A stretch of 64,000 nucleotides of DNA from Bacteroidota bacterium (GCA_026391795.1 JAPLDI010000020.1:1-64000); one strand, 5' to 3'. Numbered from the stretch's first letter, positions 26,667 through 35,717 are shown. A program made the numbers and translations. Notes: a model not told the origin generated them from the letters alone.

Positions 26667-27391
26667 TCCGCTGCATTGCCATCGATGATGAAAAACTGGC
26701 CCTCGACCTGATCGAAGACGATATCCTGAAGGTACCGTTCCTGCAGCTTGTAAAAAAATGCAGAAGCGGGCTGGAGGCTTTGGAGGTACTTCAGAATGAG
26801 AAGATCGATCTGATCTTTCTCGACATCCAGATGCCTGACATCTCAGGGATCCAATTTCTCAAAAGCCTTCCGAACAAGCCCCTCGTGGTCTTTACAACGG
26901 CCTATGAGAAATATGCCCTTGAGGGGTTTGATCTGGACGTGGTCGATTATCTGCTGAAACCCTATTCCTTCGACCGGTTTCTGAAGGCGGTGAACAAGGT
27001 TCAGGATTATCTGTTGATCCCGGAGAAGAACAGGATATCCCGCACTGCCGGTGAAATAAGCATCTCGAGCGAGTTTATCTTCGTGAAGTCGGATTATAAA
27101 CTGGTTAAGATTGAGATTGCCGAGATTCAATACATCGAGAGCCAGAAAGATTACGTTAAAATTGTTTCCGGCGGAAAACCGGTCGTTACCTTGTCGAGCA
27201 TGAAGGCCATCGAAGAAAAACTGGTGGCCCCCGATTTCATCCGGGTTCACAGGAGTTTTATGGTGAATGTCAGGAAGATCCGGTACATACAGCGCAATTT
27301 TGTCATGGTGGGGGAAAAGGAGATCCCTCTCGGTGACAATTACAAAGAGAGTTTTCTCCAAATCATAAACCAGAATAACAGGATCGACTGA
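26663..27391 (+). CDS. LytTR-family response regulator
   Basis: 242-residue response regulator. The receiver domain (1-120) keeps the acidic pocket DDEK near residues 8-11, the phospho-Asp in LIFLDIQMPDISG (about residue 54), the Thr in VVFTTAYEKYA and the Lys in LLKPYSF. The C-terminal half (about 140-240) is a LytTR DNA-binding domain (EIQYIESQKDYVKI and FIRVHRSFMVN). It is translated in overlap with the LytS-like kinase and followed after 1 bp by the TolC-like gene, so the regulator most likely controls this efflux operon, and itself. Confidence 0.93.
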   Translation: MIRCIAIDDEKLALDLIEDDILKVPFLQLVKKCRSGLEALEVLQNEKIDLIFLDIQMPDISGIQFLKSLPNKPLVVFTTAYEKYALEGFDLDVVDYLLKPYSFDRFLKAVNKVQDYLLIPEKNRISRTAGEISISSEFIFVKSDYKLVKIEIAEIQYIESQKDYVKIVSGGKPVVTLSSMKAIEEKLVAPDFIRVHRSFMVNVRKIRYIQRNFVMVGEKEIPLGDNYKESFLQIINQNNRID

Positions 27392-27392
27392 A

Positions 27393-28733
27393 ATGCTGAA
27401 AAAATCAATTCTGATCTTTATTGCCTGCCTGCCATTTTTACCTGCCGGGGCACAGAATCATCTCTGGACCTTCCAGCAGTGCCTGGATACGGCGATTCAT
27501 CGTAACATTTCGCTGAACCAGAGCAGGCTTAACACCGACCTCAGCCAGATTGCCCTCAAGCAGTCGATGGCAAGCCGCTACCCCAACCTGAGCGCCAGCG
27601 CAAGGGACGGCCTGGGTTTCGGCCGGAGCCTCGACCCGACAAGCAACCTTTACGTGAACCGGACCACCAACTCAACATCCCTGGGGCTGTCTGCAGCCAT
27701 GGACCTGTTCAACGGATTCCAGCTGACGAACACCATCCTCCAGAACAAAATGAACTTGGATGCTGTAAAAACGGATGTGGAGAACGTAAAAAACCAGGTC
27801 ACGCTGAATATCACCACTGCCTACCTTCAGCTTCTATTTCAGTACGAGATTCTCAAAACGGCAAAGAGCCAGGCGGATGCCACCGCCATACAGGTGGACC
27901 GGACCGAAAAACTGGTGAATGTCGGAAAGGTTCCCGAGAGCAACCTTTACACGATCCGGTCACAACAGGCTACCGATAACCTTGCTGTTGTGAATGCCCA
28001 GGGGCAGCTCGACCTGGCAAAAGTGACGCTGGAACAGCTCATGGAGATACCCGTCATTGACAGCTTCGAGGTGGTGATCCCCGGTTTTGTGTCACCTTCG
28101 CTCATCCTGGGTCAGACCAACGAGGATATTTACAACAAGGCACTGACAACCCAGCCCCAGATCGAGGGCGCTTCCATCCGGACAAAAAGCGCCGACATGG
28201 GGGTGAAAATCAGCCAGGGAGCAAGGTACCCCTCGGTCAGCCTGAGCGGAAGCGCCAACTCCAGCTATTCCGTTTACAAGTACAGTTCCGGTTCTGCCTA
28301 CAAGGCACCCGAGTTTTTTCCAGAAATGTGGAACAACCTGGGTGAGTCGGTCGGGCTTAACATTTCCATTCCGATATACAGCAACCGCCAGCTTAAATCG
28401 AACATTGAACGGGCGAAGATCAGCGCCCTCAGTGCCCGGCTCGACGAACAGAACATCCGGCTGCAGCTGCGCAAGACCATTGAACAGTCGTATACCGACC
28501 TCCGGAATTCCATCAAGAAATACGAAGCGGTTCAGGAACAGATCAGGGCAGCCGATCTTTCCTATAAAAACATGGAGAAGAAATACAACGTGGGCATGAT
28601 GACTGCCACCGACTATCTCATCGAGAAAAATAATTTTTTCCAGGCAGAGTCGAACGGCATACAAGCCAAATATGATTACATCTTCAAGTCGAAGATCCTG
28701 GATTTCTACCAGGGGAAACCCATTCAGTTCTAA
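27393..28733 (+). CDS. TolC-family outer-membrane efflux protein
   Basis: 446-residue exported protein (signal peptide LIFIACLPFLPAGAQN). The OEP domain is duplicated as in TolC: the first half starts at WTFQQCLDTAIHRNISLNQS and the second at GASIRTKSADMGVKISQGARYPSVSLSG. Long helical stretches (VKTDVENVKNQVTLNITTAY) and the recurring Asn/Gln pattern fit a periplasmic alpha-barrel. It would provide the outer-membrane duct for the MacA/MacB genes that follow, forming a complete tripartite pump under the LytTR regulator. Confidence 0.92.
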   Translation: MLKKSILIFIACLPFLPAGAQNHLWTFQQCLDTAIHRNISLNQSRLNTDLSQIALKQSMASRYPNLSASARDGLGFGRSLDPTSNLYVNRTTNSTSLGLSAAMDLFNGFQLTNTILQNKMNLDAVKTDVENVKNQVTLNITTAYLQLLFQYEILKTAKSQADATAIQVDRTEKLVNVGKVPESNLYTIRSQQATDNLAVVNAQGQLDLAKVTLEQLMEIPVIDSFEVVIPGFVSPSLILGQTNEDIYNKALTTQPQIEGASIRTKSADMGVKISQGARYPSVSLSGSANSSYSVYKYSSGSAYKAPEFFPEMWNNLGESVGLNISIPIYSNRQLKSNIERAKISALSARLDEQNIRLQLRKTIEQSYTDLRNSIKKYEAVQEQIRAADLSYKNMEKKYNVGMMTATDYLIEKNNFFQAESNGIQAKYDYIFKSKILDFYQGKPIQF

Positions 28734-28760
28734 GTCAACATTTAAAACCGGAAATATCAA

Positions 28761-30143
28761 ATGAAAAAGAAGTATTGGATCCTGATCATCATCGTCATCG
28801 TACTGGCAGCTATCGGAGCCTGGTTGCTTTTTGGGAAAAAAGGTACGGCAGCCGTGCAGTGGCGCACAACCAAAGCCGAAATGGGAGACCTCAGGGTCGT
28901 GGTCACGGCCACGGGAACCCTGCAGGCGGACACTACCGTTCAGGTTGGCACCCAGGTATCGGGGATTATCGACAAGATCCTGGTGGATTTCAATTCCATC
29001 GTCAGAAAAGGCCAGGTGGTTGCCCTGCTTGACACCACTTACCTGGCAGCCGCCGTGGAAGACGCCTCCTCCTCTATGTACAGGGCCCAGGTTCAGGTCG
29101 ACCTGACCAAACGCAACTACGACCGGAACAAACAGCTTTTCGAAGAGAAGGTGATCGCCCAGGCCGATTATGACCAGTCACTGTCGGATTACGAAACGGC
29201 CAAGGGCAGTGCCCGCTCGGCAAAATCATCGCTCGACAGGGCAAAGATCAACCTGAAGTACGCAACCATTGTGGCGCCGGTTTCGGGGGTCGTGATCTCC
29301 CGCAATGTCGATCGCGGCCAGACTGTGGCAGCAAGCTTCAGCACGCCGACCCTCTTCTCCATTGCCAACGACCTTACCAAGATGCAGGTCCAGGCAAGCA
29401 TCGATGAGGCCGATATAGGAAAGATTCAGGTTGGACAGGATGTTGCGTTCACCGTCGATGCCTATCCCGAGATGACCTTCGCAGGGACGGTAAGGCAGAT
29501 CCGGCTGCAGCCGGTAGTGCTGCAGAATGTGGTCAATTATACAGTCATCATCGACGTACCCAACCCGGACCTGAAACTGATGCCCGGGATGACCGCCAAC
29601 ATCACGGTAAAGATACAGGAAGCGCTGGGGGTCATGAAGATCCCCTCAAGTGCATTGAAATTCTGGCCCCCTGACGACGTCCTCGCCCAGGCCCTGAAGG
29701 AAATGCCCGATTCGACGAAAAAAGTGATTGAACGGATGCTGCAGTTTCGCCAGCGCATGAATGCCCAGGGCGGGACCGGAACAAGGCCAACGGGAGGAAC
29801 AGGTGGCGGAAGCGGCCAGGGCGGATTCGGAGGCAGCCAGGGCGGATTTACCGGCGGACAGGCGGACAGGCGGATGAGCGGGCAGGGTTCTGAAGGAAAG
29901 CATAGCGGCCGGGGACGGATGGGGATGATATGGGTCAAAACGATAGCCAACAAACTGGTGCCTTTCAGGGTTAAGACGGGGCTCACCGACGGGAGTTACA
30001 CTGCCGTGGAAGGAGGCCTGAAGGCAGGCGATGAAGTGGTGACCGGCATCATCAACAACCAGGCAGCCACAACAACTACACAGACTCCGCAAAATCCTTT
30101 CCAGCCTCAAATGCCGAGGGGTGGAGCAAGAGGAGGAAGGTAA
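28761..30143 (+). CDS. MacA-like periplasmic adaptor with Gly-rich insert
   Basis: 460-residue membrane-fusion protein. One N-terminal transmembrane anchor (YWILIIIVIVLAAIGAWLLF) is followed by a biotinyl-lipoyl domain (VVVTATGTLQADTTVQVGTQ...), a helical hairpin (SSSMYRAQVQVDLTKRNYDR, residues about 90-170) and the beta-barrel region. Near residue 340-385 there is a low-complexity glycine-rich insertion (GGTGGGSGQGGFGGSQGGFT) of about 45 residues between the barrel and the membrane-proximal domain, which is unusual for MacA. Bridges the TolC-like protein to the MacB-type ABC transporter. Its stop overlaps the RBS of the next gene. Confidence 0.88.
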   Translation: MKKKYWILIIIVIVLAAIGAWLLFGKKGTAAVQWRTTKAEMGDLRVVVTATGTLQADTTVQVGTQVSGIIDKILVDFNSIVRKGQVVALLDTTYLAAAVEDASSSMYRAQVQVDLTKRNYDRNKQLFEEKVIAQADYDQSLSDYETAKGSARSAKSSLDRAKINLKYATIVAPVSGVVISRNVDRGQTVAASFSTPTLFSIANDLTKMQVQASIDEADIGKIQVGQDVAFTVDAYPEMTFAGTVRQIRLQPVVLQNVVNYTVIIDVPNPDLKLMPGMTANITVKIQEALGVMKIPSSALKFWPPDDVLAQALKEMPDSTKKVIERMLQFRQRMNAQGGTGTRPTGGTGGGSGQGGFGGSQGGFTGGQADRRMSGQGSEGKHSGRGRMGMIWVKTIANKLVPFRVKTGLTDGSYTAVEGGLKAGDEVVTGIINNQAATTTTQTPQNPFQPQMPRGGARGGR

Positions 30144-30144
30144 T

Positions 30145-30900
30145 ATGACAGATGCAATCATTTCGACACAGCACCTCGTCAAGACCTATAAAATGGGCGA
30201 CATGGAGGTGCATGCGCTCAGGGGTATCGACATCGATATCCGCAAAAGCGACTTTGTCGCAATCATGGGAAAGAGCGGATCCGGTAAATCCACTTTCATG
30301 AACATCATTGGCTGCCTGGACGTCCCCACGCGCGGAGAATATTTGCTGGACGGATTGGATGTAGGGAAGATGAACAGGGACGAGCTGGCCCACCTGAGGA
30401 ACCGCAAGATCGGTTTTGTGTTCCAGTCCTTTAACCTGCTTTCGCGCACATCGGCATTGGAGAATGTGGAACTTCCGCTAATGTACAACAACAAGATCAG
30501 CTCCCATGACATGCGTGAAAAAGCCATGAACGCGCTCGAATCAGTCGGCCTGTCAGGCAGGTCACATCATCTTCCGAACCAGCTATCGGGAGGAGAGCAG
30601 CAGCGCGTTGCAATTGCCCGTGCGCTGGTCAATGACCCTGTAGTAATCCTGGCGGATGAACCTACCGGCAACCTGGATACCCGCACCAGCGTCGAGGTAA
30701 TGGATATTTTCCAGAAACTGAATAAAAAGGGGATTACCGTGGTGATCGTGACCCATGAACCCGATATTGCAGCTTATACTAACCGGAACGTCAGTTTCCG
30801 GGACGGCAGGATCCTGAAGGACCTGCAGGTTGAACACCCCCGGATCGCGGGCGAAGAACTGCTTCTGATCCCGGCAATCAGTGAGGAGGATACCATATGA
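30145..30900 (+). CDS. MacB/LolD-type ABC transporter ATP-binding protein
   Basis: About 252-residue ATPase. Walker [10 protein letters not shown] (about 42-50), Q-loop [11 protein letters not shown], signature [15 protein letters not shown] (about 148-162), Walker [14 protein letters not shown] (about 168-180) and H-loop VIVTHEPD are all intact. The ATG at 30145 follows an AGGAGGAAGG ribosome-binding site and is preferred to the GTG at 30121. Here the ATPase and permease are separate genes, unlike the single-polypeptide MacB of Proteobacteria. Stop overlaps the permease ATG by 4 bp. Confidence 0.93.
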   Translation: MTDAIISTQHLVKTYKMGDMEVHALRGIDIDIRKSDFVAIMGKSGSGKSTFMNIIGCLDVPTRGEYLLDGLDVGKMNRDELAHLRNRKIGFVFQSFNLLSRTSALENVELPLMYNNKISSHDMREKAMNALESVGLSGRSHHLPNQLSGGEQQRVAIARALVNDPVVILADEPTGNLDTRTSVEVMDIFQKLNKKGITVVIVTHEPDIAAYTNRNVSFRDGRILKDLQVEHPRIAGEELLLIPAISEEDTI

Positions 30901-32117
30901 AGCTAAAGAACCAGGTAAAGGCAGCCTTCCGCTCCCTGTCAAAGAACAAAATGCGGACCTTCCTGACGATGCTGGGAATCATCATCGGGGTGGCCTCGGT
31001 CATCGCCATGCTGGCCATCGGCCAGGGATCCAAAGAAAGCATCCAGGCACAGATCTCAAGCCTGGGGACCAACCTGCTGACCATTTTCCCTTCAGCCAGC
31101 ATGACCGGCGGCGTGAGGATGGAAGCCGGATCTTCCGTGAAGATGAATCTGGACGATTACAAGGCCATCGCCACGCGTTGCCCTGCAGTCATGTATTCCA
31201 CACCCACCGTCCGCACCAGCGGCCAGCTGATCGCGGCCGGACAGAACTGGAGGACTTCGGTCTGGGGTGTCTATCCCGACTATTTTGAAATCCGTAACCT
31301 GGCGATCCAGACCGGTGCCGTCTTCACCGCTGCCGAAGACCGCGCCGCAGCTAAAATTTGCGTGGTGGGGCAGACCGTTTCCAAAAACCTCTTCGGTGAA
31401 GGAACAGACCCGGTAGGAAAACTGATCCGCATCAACAAGATCCCTTTCAGCATCTGCGGGTTGCTTACGGCAAAAGGCCAGAACGCCTTCGGTCAGGACC
31501 AGGACGACATCGTAATTGCTCCTTTCACCACCGTCCAGGAGCGCATGATGACCATCACCTACATCAACAGCATCATGGTCTCGGCTACCTCCGAAAGCAT
31601 GATCCCGGAAGCCACCGATGAGATCACCCAGGTGCTTAAAGAAAGGCACCACCTCGGACCTTCGGAAGACCCTGATTTCACGATACGCTCCCAGGCCGAC
31701 ATATCCAGCGCCGCAACGGCCACCTCGGGCATTCTCACCATACTCCTGGCAAGCATCGCCAGCATCTCCCTGCTGGTGGGCGGCATCGGCATCATGAACA
31801 TCATGCTGGTTTCGGTGACCGAGCGTACACGCGAGATCGGGATCCGGATGGGCGTGGGTGCCCGCGGACGCGATGTCCTGCTTCAGTTCCTCATCGAAGC
31901 CCTGATGATCAGCCTGATCGGGGGTATCCTTGGCGTCGGGTTCGGAATACTTACTTCACAGATCATAGCAAGCATCATGAAATGGCCTGTAACCATAACG
32001 CTGCAGTCCATCCTGCTCTCCTTTTTGTTTTCGACGGCCATCGGGATCTTTTTCGGATGGTACCCGGCAAGGAAAGCAGCCAGCCTGAACCCCATCGATG
32101 CATTGCGCTATGAATAA
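30897..32117 (+). CDS. MacB-type ABC transporter permease
   Basis: 406-residue membrane protein: one N-terminal transmembrane segment in a MacB_PCD context (FRSLSKNKMRTFLTMLGIII), a periplasmic core of about 210 residues, and an FtsX domain with three transmembrane segments (GILTILLASIASISLLVGGI, ...LIEALMISLIGGILGVGFG..., and the last FSTAIGIFFGW then YPARKAASLNPIDALRYE). The C-terminal ARKAASLNPIDALR signature is diagnostic. Last gene of the operon. Substrate unknown; family members export antibiotics, peptides, heme precursors or lipoproteins. Confidence 0.93.
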   Translation: MKLKNQVKAAFRSLSKNKMRTFLTMLGIIIGVASVIAMLAIGQGSKESIQAQISSLGTNLLTIFPSASMTGGVRMEAGSSVKMNLDDYKAIATRCPAVMYSTPTVRTSGQLIAAGQNWRTSVWGVYPDYFEIRNLAIQTGAVFTAAEDRAAAKICVVGQTVSKNLFGEGTDPVGKLIRINKIPFSICGLLTAKGQNAFGQDQDDIVIAPFTTVQERMMTITYINSIMVSATSESMIPEATDEITQVLKERHHLGPSEDPDFTIRSQADISSAATATSGILTILLASIASISLLVGGIGIMNIMLVSVTERTREIGIRMGVGARGRDVLLQFLIEALMISLIGGILGVGFGILTSQIIASIMKWPVTITLQSILLSFLFSTAIGIFFGWYPARKAASLNPIDALRYE

Positions 32118-32186
32118 AAAGAAGTTAATTCAGCAGAGGGGTAATCGTTGTTTTTATCAGCCCGGAGAATATCACACGCTGAACAA

Positions 32187-33056
32187 CTAGGGTTTTACTG
32201 CCACCAGGTAAATGTATTCCCAGGGGTACACCAGGAACCCGACTGTTGAGACGATCCAGCTGAACTTGCGGTTTATGACAAGGTTGACCGGGTGGGAAAA
32301 GGCCCACCTGCGAAAATAGGGTCTTACCCAGGATGTAATGTTTTCAACATCCATGATCTCAAAACCCGCCTCCCTGATCTTCTCAATGTATTCATTCAGT
32401 CCGTAAATGTTTGCTGACGGGATGTACAAGCCATCCTGAAGGTGCGGCAAAATTTTTCTCTCCAGTGCATTCGCAGGCTGATTATAAACCATATCGGCCA
32501 GTGATAATATGCCGCCGGGCTTCAGTGTACGGTAAGCTTCCCGGAAGAAATCACTCCTTGAATCAAAATGAAATGCTGCTTCCGTACTGATCATTTTATC
32601 GACGGAATTATCGGGAAACTGCAGGTCTGTGGCCGACATGTATTTTATGGCAACCCGGTGCTGCAAATTCTGTCTTTCAACCCTCTCGATGGATTGGTCA
32701 ATCTGGTACTGTGATATATTTATCCCGGTGACACTTGGACAATTGAAATCGGTGGCGCAGAGTACCGCAACATTTCCAAACCCGCAACCGATGTCGGCAA
32801 CGAAATCATCTTTTTCCGACAGCTGCGCGTTTTGACACACCAGCTGAAAAAGTGCCTGGTTTGAACGGGCCAGGTGCTTTTTGGAATAGGCATTGAGCCC
32901 TTTCCAGTATCCAAGATTAACCAGGGAAACATTATCCCCGGCATCGTAATCAAGAGGTGCATGCCCCATAAAGTCGTACAGGGCGCCCGCGTCCTGGAAG
33001 AGAGCACTGACATTGGTTTTTGTCATTTTATTCCGGGATAAAATTATTTTGTACAT
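32187..33056 (-). CDS. Class I SAM-dependent methyltransferase
   Basis: 289-residue methyltransferase. Motif I is FVADIGCGFGNVAVLCA (about residues 82-98), followed by TGINISQYQIDQS and a motif IV-like KMISTEAAFHFDS with GGILSLADMV; this resembles the Methyltransf_11 / erg6-like family acting on small molecules or lipids. A C-terminal helical part (about 215-289) may bind substrate. The ATG at 33026 (MTKTNVSALF) is an equally good start. Convergent with the MacB operon, divergent from the potassium channel gene; no operon partner. Confidence 0.82.
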   Translation of the reverse strand: MYKIILSRNKMTKTNVSALFQDAGALYDFMGHAPLDYDAGDNVSLVNLGYWKGLNAYSKKHLARSNQALFQLVCQNAQLSEKDDFVADIGCGFGNVAVLCATDFNCPSVTGINISQYQIDQSIERVERQNLQHRVAIKYMSATDLQFPDNSVDKMISTEAAFHFDSRSDFFREAYRTLKPGGILSLADMVYNQPANALERKILPHLQDGLYIPSANIYGLNEYIEKIREAGFEIMDVENITSWVRPYFRRWAFSHPVNLVINRKFSWIVSTVGFLVYPWEYIYLVAVKP

Positions 33057-33161
33057 TGCTTAGCAATGTGGCTTTGTTTCCAACTTTTGATTGTCTGGAT
33101 AAAATCAGGAAAGTGCAGAAATCCCACTTTACAAAGATTTGTTTTGAATTCACTCAGCCGC

Positions 33162-33243
33162 GTTACATAATTTTCAGATAATGTTACATAATTCACACAT
33201 CTGTCCCGGATAGATATGTGTTGCAGGAAACCTAAAATGTAAC
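33162..33243. promoter_or_regulatory. Three GTTACAT boxes (two direct, one inverted)
   Basis: GTTACATAATT occurs at 33162-33172 and again at 33183-33193, 21 bp apart (two helical turns). A third, inverted copy (AAAATGTAAC) lies at 33234-33243. They sit between the divergent methyltransferase and potassium-channel genes and look like an operator cluster for an unknown regulator. Confidence 0.4.
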
Positions 33244-33328
33244 AGGGAAGCGGTAAACCGGTACGATGAGATGAACCTATATCTCCTTTTTTTTTCACAG
33301 GGTATTGGCGTTGTTCTGATTATTTCAT

Positions 33329-33336
33329 TAAGTTTG
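33329..33336 (+). promoter_or_regulatory. -7 promoter box (TAAGTTTG)
   Basis: Exact TAnnTTTG match 16 bases before the ATG at 33353; ATTG at 33304-33307 is a plausible -33 element with a 21-base spacer. Confidence 0.5.
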
Positions 33337-33352
33337 GCGAAAAACCGAACCC

Positions 33353-34060
33353 ATGGAAAAAGCTTCTCTCAGATCGGCCCTTCGATGGAATACAATCCTG
33401 GTAATTTCTGTTTTGCTTTCCGCCTTTATTCTCCCGATCCTGCCATCTTCCTGGGGGAGATTGCCGGCTTGGATCGGGTTCAACCTGATCTTTCTCTCAG
33501 GGGTTTTATCTCTGGAAAAGAAGAGACTCTATGTTTACTTTCTTTCCCTGATCGCATTAGTAGTGGGTTGGATTTCCACATTGAATGACTGGACGATTAT
33601 TGCCGATATTTCAAGGGCGTTGAACGTTATTTTCTTTTTCCTTGTCGTTTTTTCATTGATACGGCAGATCGCCACTGCCAGGATCGTCACAGCCAAAGTG
33701 ATCCTGGAAGCCATCAGCGGGTATATTCTCCTTGGAATACTCTTTGCCGTCGTGATTGCAGGGATTACGCAGCAGGATCCGGGGGCATTCAACATTACTC
33801 AGCACGGTTCCGGCACGGAGGTCCCGGCCGACATCCTGGGCCAGTCGATGTATTTTGCTTTTGTCACTCTTGCCACCCTTGGGTATGGCGACATTGTTCC
33901 CCTCGAACCCTATTCACGCGCGCTAACAACTTTTATCTGTATCTCCGGCCAGCTTTATATCGCCATCATTATTGCCGTTTTGGTCGGAAAGTATGCCTCC
34001 AGGAGAGAGCATAATTATGAATCCGTGAAAGAAGATGAAAAAGATAAAAGCCTGCCTTGA
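33353..34060 (+). CDS. Potassium channel family protein (Ion_trans_2)
   Basis: 235-residue membrane protein. Four predicted N-terminal segments precede a classic pore: transmembrane helix (AISGYILLGILFAVVIAGIT), pore helix and selectivity filter FVTLATLGYGDIVPLEP (filter LGYGD about residue 181-185), then inner helix (ALTTFICISGQLYIAIIIAV). No RCK or cyclic-nucleotide domain follows; a short charged tail ends the protein. Would form K+-selective tetramers. Genes around it do not share the function; an independent promoter is seen. Confidence 0.88.
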   Translation: MEKASLRSALRWNTILVISVLLSAFILPILPSSWGRLPAWIGFNLIFLSGVLSLEKKRLYVYFLSLIALVVGWISTLNDWTIIADISRALNVIFFFLVVFSLIRQIATARIVTAKVILEAISGYILLGILFAVVIAGITQQDPGAFNITQHGSGTEVPADILGQSMYFAFVTLATLGYGDIVPLEPYSRALTTFICISGQLYIAIIIAVLVGKYASRREHNYESVKEDEKDKSLP

Positions 34061-34110
34061 TTTATGAGGAAAACATTCAGGCGGTGTGAGAAATTCATTT
34101 AGTATTAAAA

Positions 34111-34126
34111 TACTCAAATATGAGTA
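34111..34126. promoter_or_regulatory. Inverted-repeat operator site A (TACTCA-N4-TGAGTA)
   Basis: Perfect arms TACTCA and TGAGTA with a four-base spacer AATA. It overlaps a second small palindrome to its left (AGTATT-AA-AATACT, 34101-34114). Centre lies 70 bp upstream of the centre of TATCTTTA (34185-34192) and 45 bp from TAATTTTG (34160-34167), either of which could be the -7 box of the DUF4136 gene. One of six copies in the window. Confidence 0.6.
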
Positions 34127-34236
34127 GGGGATTATTGTTAAGGTATTCACATTTATAATTAATTTTGCTCTCAAAGGGTTAATGTATCTTTAATTCTGAT
34201 AGAAAAGTTGGTTATCAGGATTTTCACCGGACATGA

Positions 34237-34268
34237 TTCTTCTGTTGCAACAAATTGCAGCAGAAGAA
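34237..34268 (+). other. Strong hairpin in the leader of the DUF4136 gene
   Basis: TTCTTCTGTTGCAA pairs with TTGCAGCAGAAGAA around a CAAA loop: 14 pairs with one mismatch. No T tract follows, so it is not an ordinary terminator. It lies about 105 bases before the start codon and could stabilise or regulate the leader. Confidence 0.55.
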
Positions 34269-34373
34269 CCGGTTCCGGAAAACAATTTGATTGAGAATTC
34301 AGGAATTGCCTGTTAGAATGTTTATTAATCAATGAACTGAAATAAAACAATCATGTATTTAAATTGTAAATCT

Positions 34374-34985
34374 ATGAAAACAAAATTTGGTTTTTTAATC
34401 CTGGGACTGGGGCTTGTGTTTACCCTCGGCTGTACCAAGTATCCCCCTTCATCGGACAGGATAATGGAAGATCTGGCCGTAATAACACAGTACGACACAA
34501 AGGTCAATTTTAACAATTACAAGTATTATTCTATCGCAAACTCGGTGGTTAAAATTGACAACAAGGATACCACATACCTTACGAACACTACCGCAATGGC
34601 CATTCTTGATGAGATTTCAAAGAACATGGAGGCAAGGGGTTTTGTCAAGGCTGTGACTCCCGTAGTACCTGACTTTGGCATCCAGGTTTTGTATTACCAG
34701 AATACCACTGTCTATACCTATTCCTATGACCCCTGGGGATATTATCCTTACTGGGGTTATTACTATGCCTATTATCCCGTCTATTATTCTTCTTACACCA
34801 CCGGGCTGGCCGATATTGAGCTGGTTGACCTGAAGGTTACCGATCCAACCAATCACCGGTTGTACATTCGCTGGAATGCTTTTATCCGGGGCCTTCTCAC
34901 GGGCAGCCATACAACCTCTGAACTTACCGGAGCCGTTGACCAGGCATTTACACAGACCCCACAATTAATCACAACTGCTAAATAA
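34374..34985 (+). CDS. DUF4136 lipoprotein with Tyr-rich segment
   Basis: 203-residue lipoprotein counted from the ATG at 34374; lipobox LVFTLGCTK (Cys about residue 19). The mature part has the DUF4136 pattern: an N-terminal FNNYKYYSIAN motif, a conserved ...ISKNMEARGF helix, and a C-terminal WNAFIRGLLTG segment. In the middle is a striking aromatic run, YDPWGYYPYWGYYYAYYPVY (about residues 116-135). Family members are small envelope lipoproteins of unknown role. Followed after 21 bp by a barrel gene; operator site A and a hairpin lie upstream. Confidence 0.75.
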   Translation: MKTKFGFLILGLGLVFTLGCTKYPPSSDRIMEDLAVITQYDTKVNFNNYKYYSIANSVVKIDNKDTTYLTNTTAMAILDEISKNMEARGFVKAVTPVVPDFGIQVLYYQNTTVYTYSYDPWGYYPYWGYYYAYYPVYYSSYTTGLADIELVDLKVTDPTNHRLYIRWNAFIRGLLTGSHTTSELTGAVDQAFTQTPQLITTAK

Positions 34986-35006
34986 TAACACCTAAAAAGC
35001 ATTGCC

Positions 35007-35657
35007 ATGAAAAAGATATATTTAATCATCATACTGGTCTTTTTTGCCATGGGTGTTACCCGGGCACAGGAAAGCACATCACTGGGTTACAAACCTTCGG
35101 CCTATTATACCTTCTCCTGGAACAATACATTCACGATGGGGGATTTCAATAAATGGGTCAGCCAGCCAAGCATGGCCGGTTTCGACATCGGCGGCCGCTA
35201 TCTTTTACCCATAAAGGGACTGACAGCAGGGTTTAACATCAGCTGGCAGAGGGTTTCAAAACAATACGATAATCAAACCTTTACTGTTCCCGATAAGGGA
35301 ATTGCCATTACTGCCACAAATTACAGGTTCACCTGGATGGTTCCGTTCCAGGCGGTAATTGCCTATCATTTTATTCCCAATAAGATGGTCTCTCCGTATA
35401 TCGGCCTCGGAATCGGCGGGGATTATATGGAACATCACCTGCTTATCCAGGAATATGATATCTATAAGGAGGTCTGGGATTTCTCCCTCACGCCCGAAGT
35501 CGGCGCTCTTATAAAATTCGGACCCTTCTCCAACCTGGGAGCAATCATCGCTTTCAACTACAAATGGACAACCAACAAGATCGAGATCTACGAAACAAAA
35601 TCCAAAAACCTTCAGATGCTGAATCTCAAGGTGGGACTCGCGTATATTCTCAGGTAA
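35007..35657 (+). CDS. Outer-membrane beta-barrel protein
   Basis: 216-residue exported protein (signal peptide KKIYLIIILVFFAMGVTRAQ). The mature part shows alternating strands typical of an eight-stranded barrel: FSWNNTFTMGDF, AGFDIGGRYLLPI, AGFNISWQRVSKQ, WMVPFQAVIAYHFI, VSPYIGLGIGGDYM, IIAFNYKWTTNKI, LNLKVGLAYILR at the end. Follows the DUF4136 gene by 21 bp and is closed by a strong terminator, so the pair is one transcription unit. Function unknown. Confidence 0.72.
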   Translation: MKKIYLIIILVFFAMGVTRAQESTSLGYKPSAYYTFSWNNTFTMGDFNKWVSQPSMAGFDIGGRYLLPIKGLTAGFNISWQRVSKQYDNQTFTVPDKGIAITATNYRFTWMVPFQAVIAYHFIPNKMVSPYIGLGIGGDYMEHHLLIQEYDIYKEVWDFSLTPEVGALIKFGPFSNLGAIIAFNYKWTTNKIEIYETKSKNLQMLNLKVGLAYILR

Positions 35658-35681
35658 TTACATTCTTCTCTTTTCTTTTAC

Positions 35682-35717
35682 AGCCCCGGCAAGGTAGGAT
35701 TTGCCGGGGCTTTTTTT
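35682..35717 (+). terminator. Rho-independent terminator
   Basis: AGCCCCGGCAA pairs perfectly with TTGCCGGGGCT (11 bp stem, 8-base loop) and is followed by seven T. It ends the DUF4136 - barrel unit 25 bases after the stop. Confidence 0.9.
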
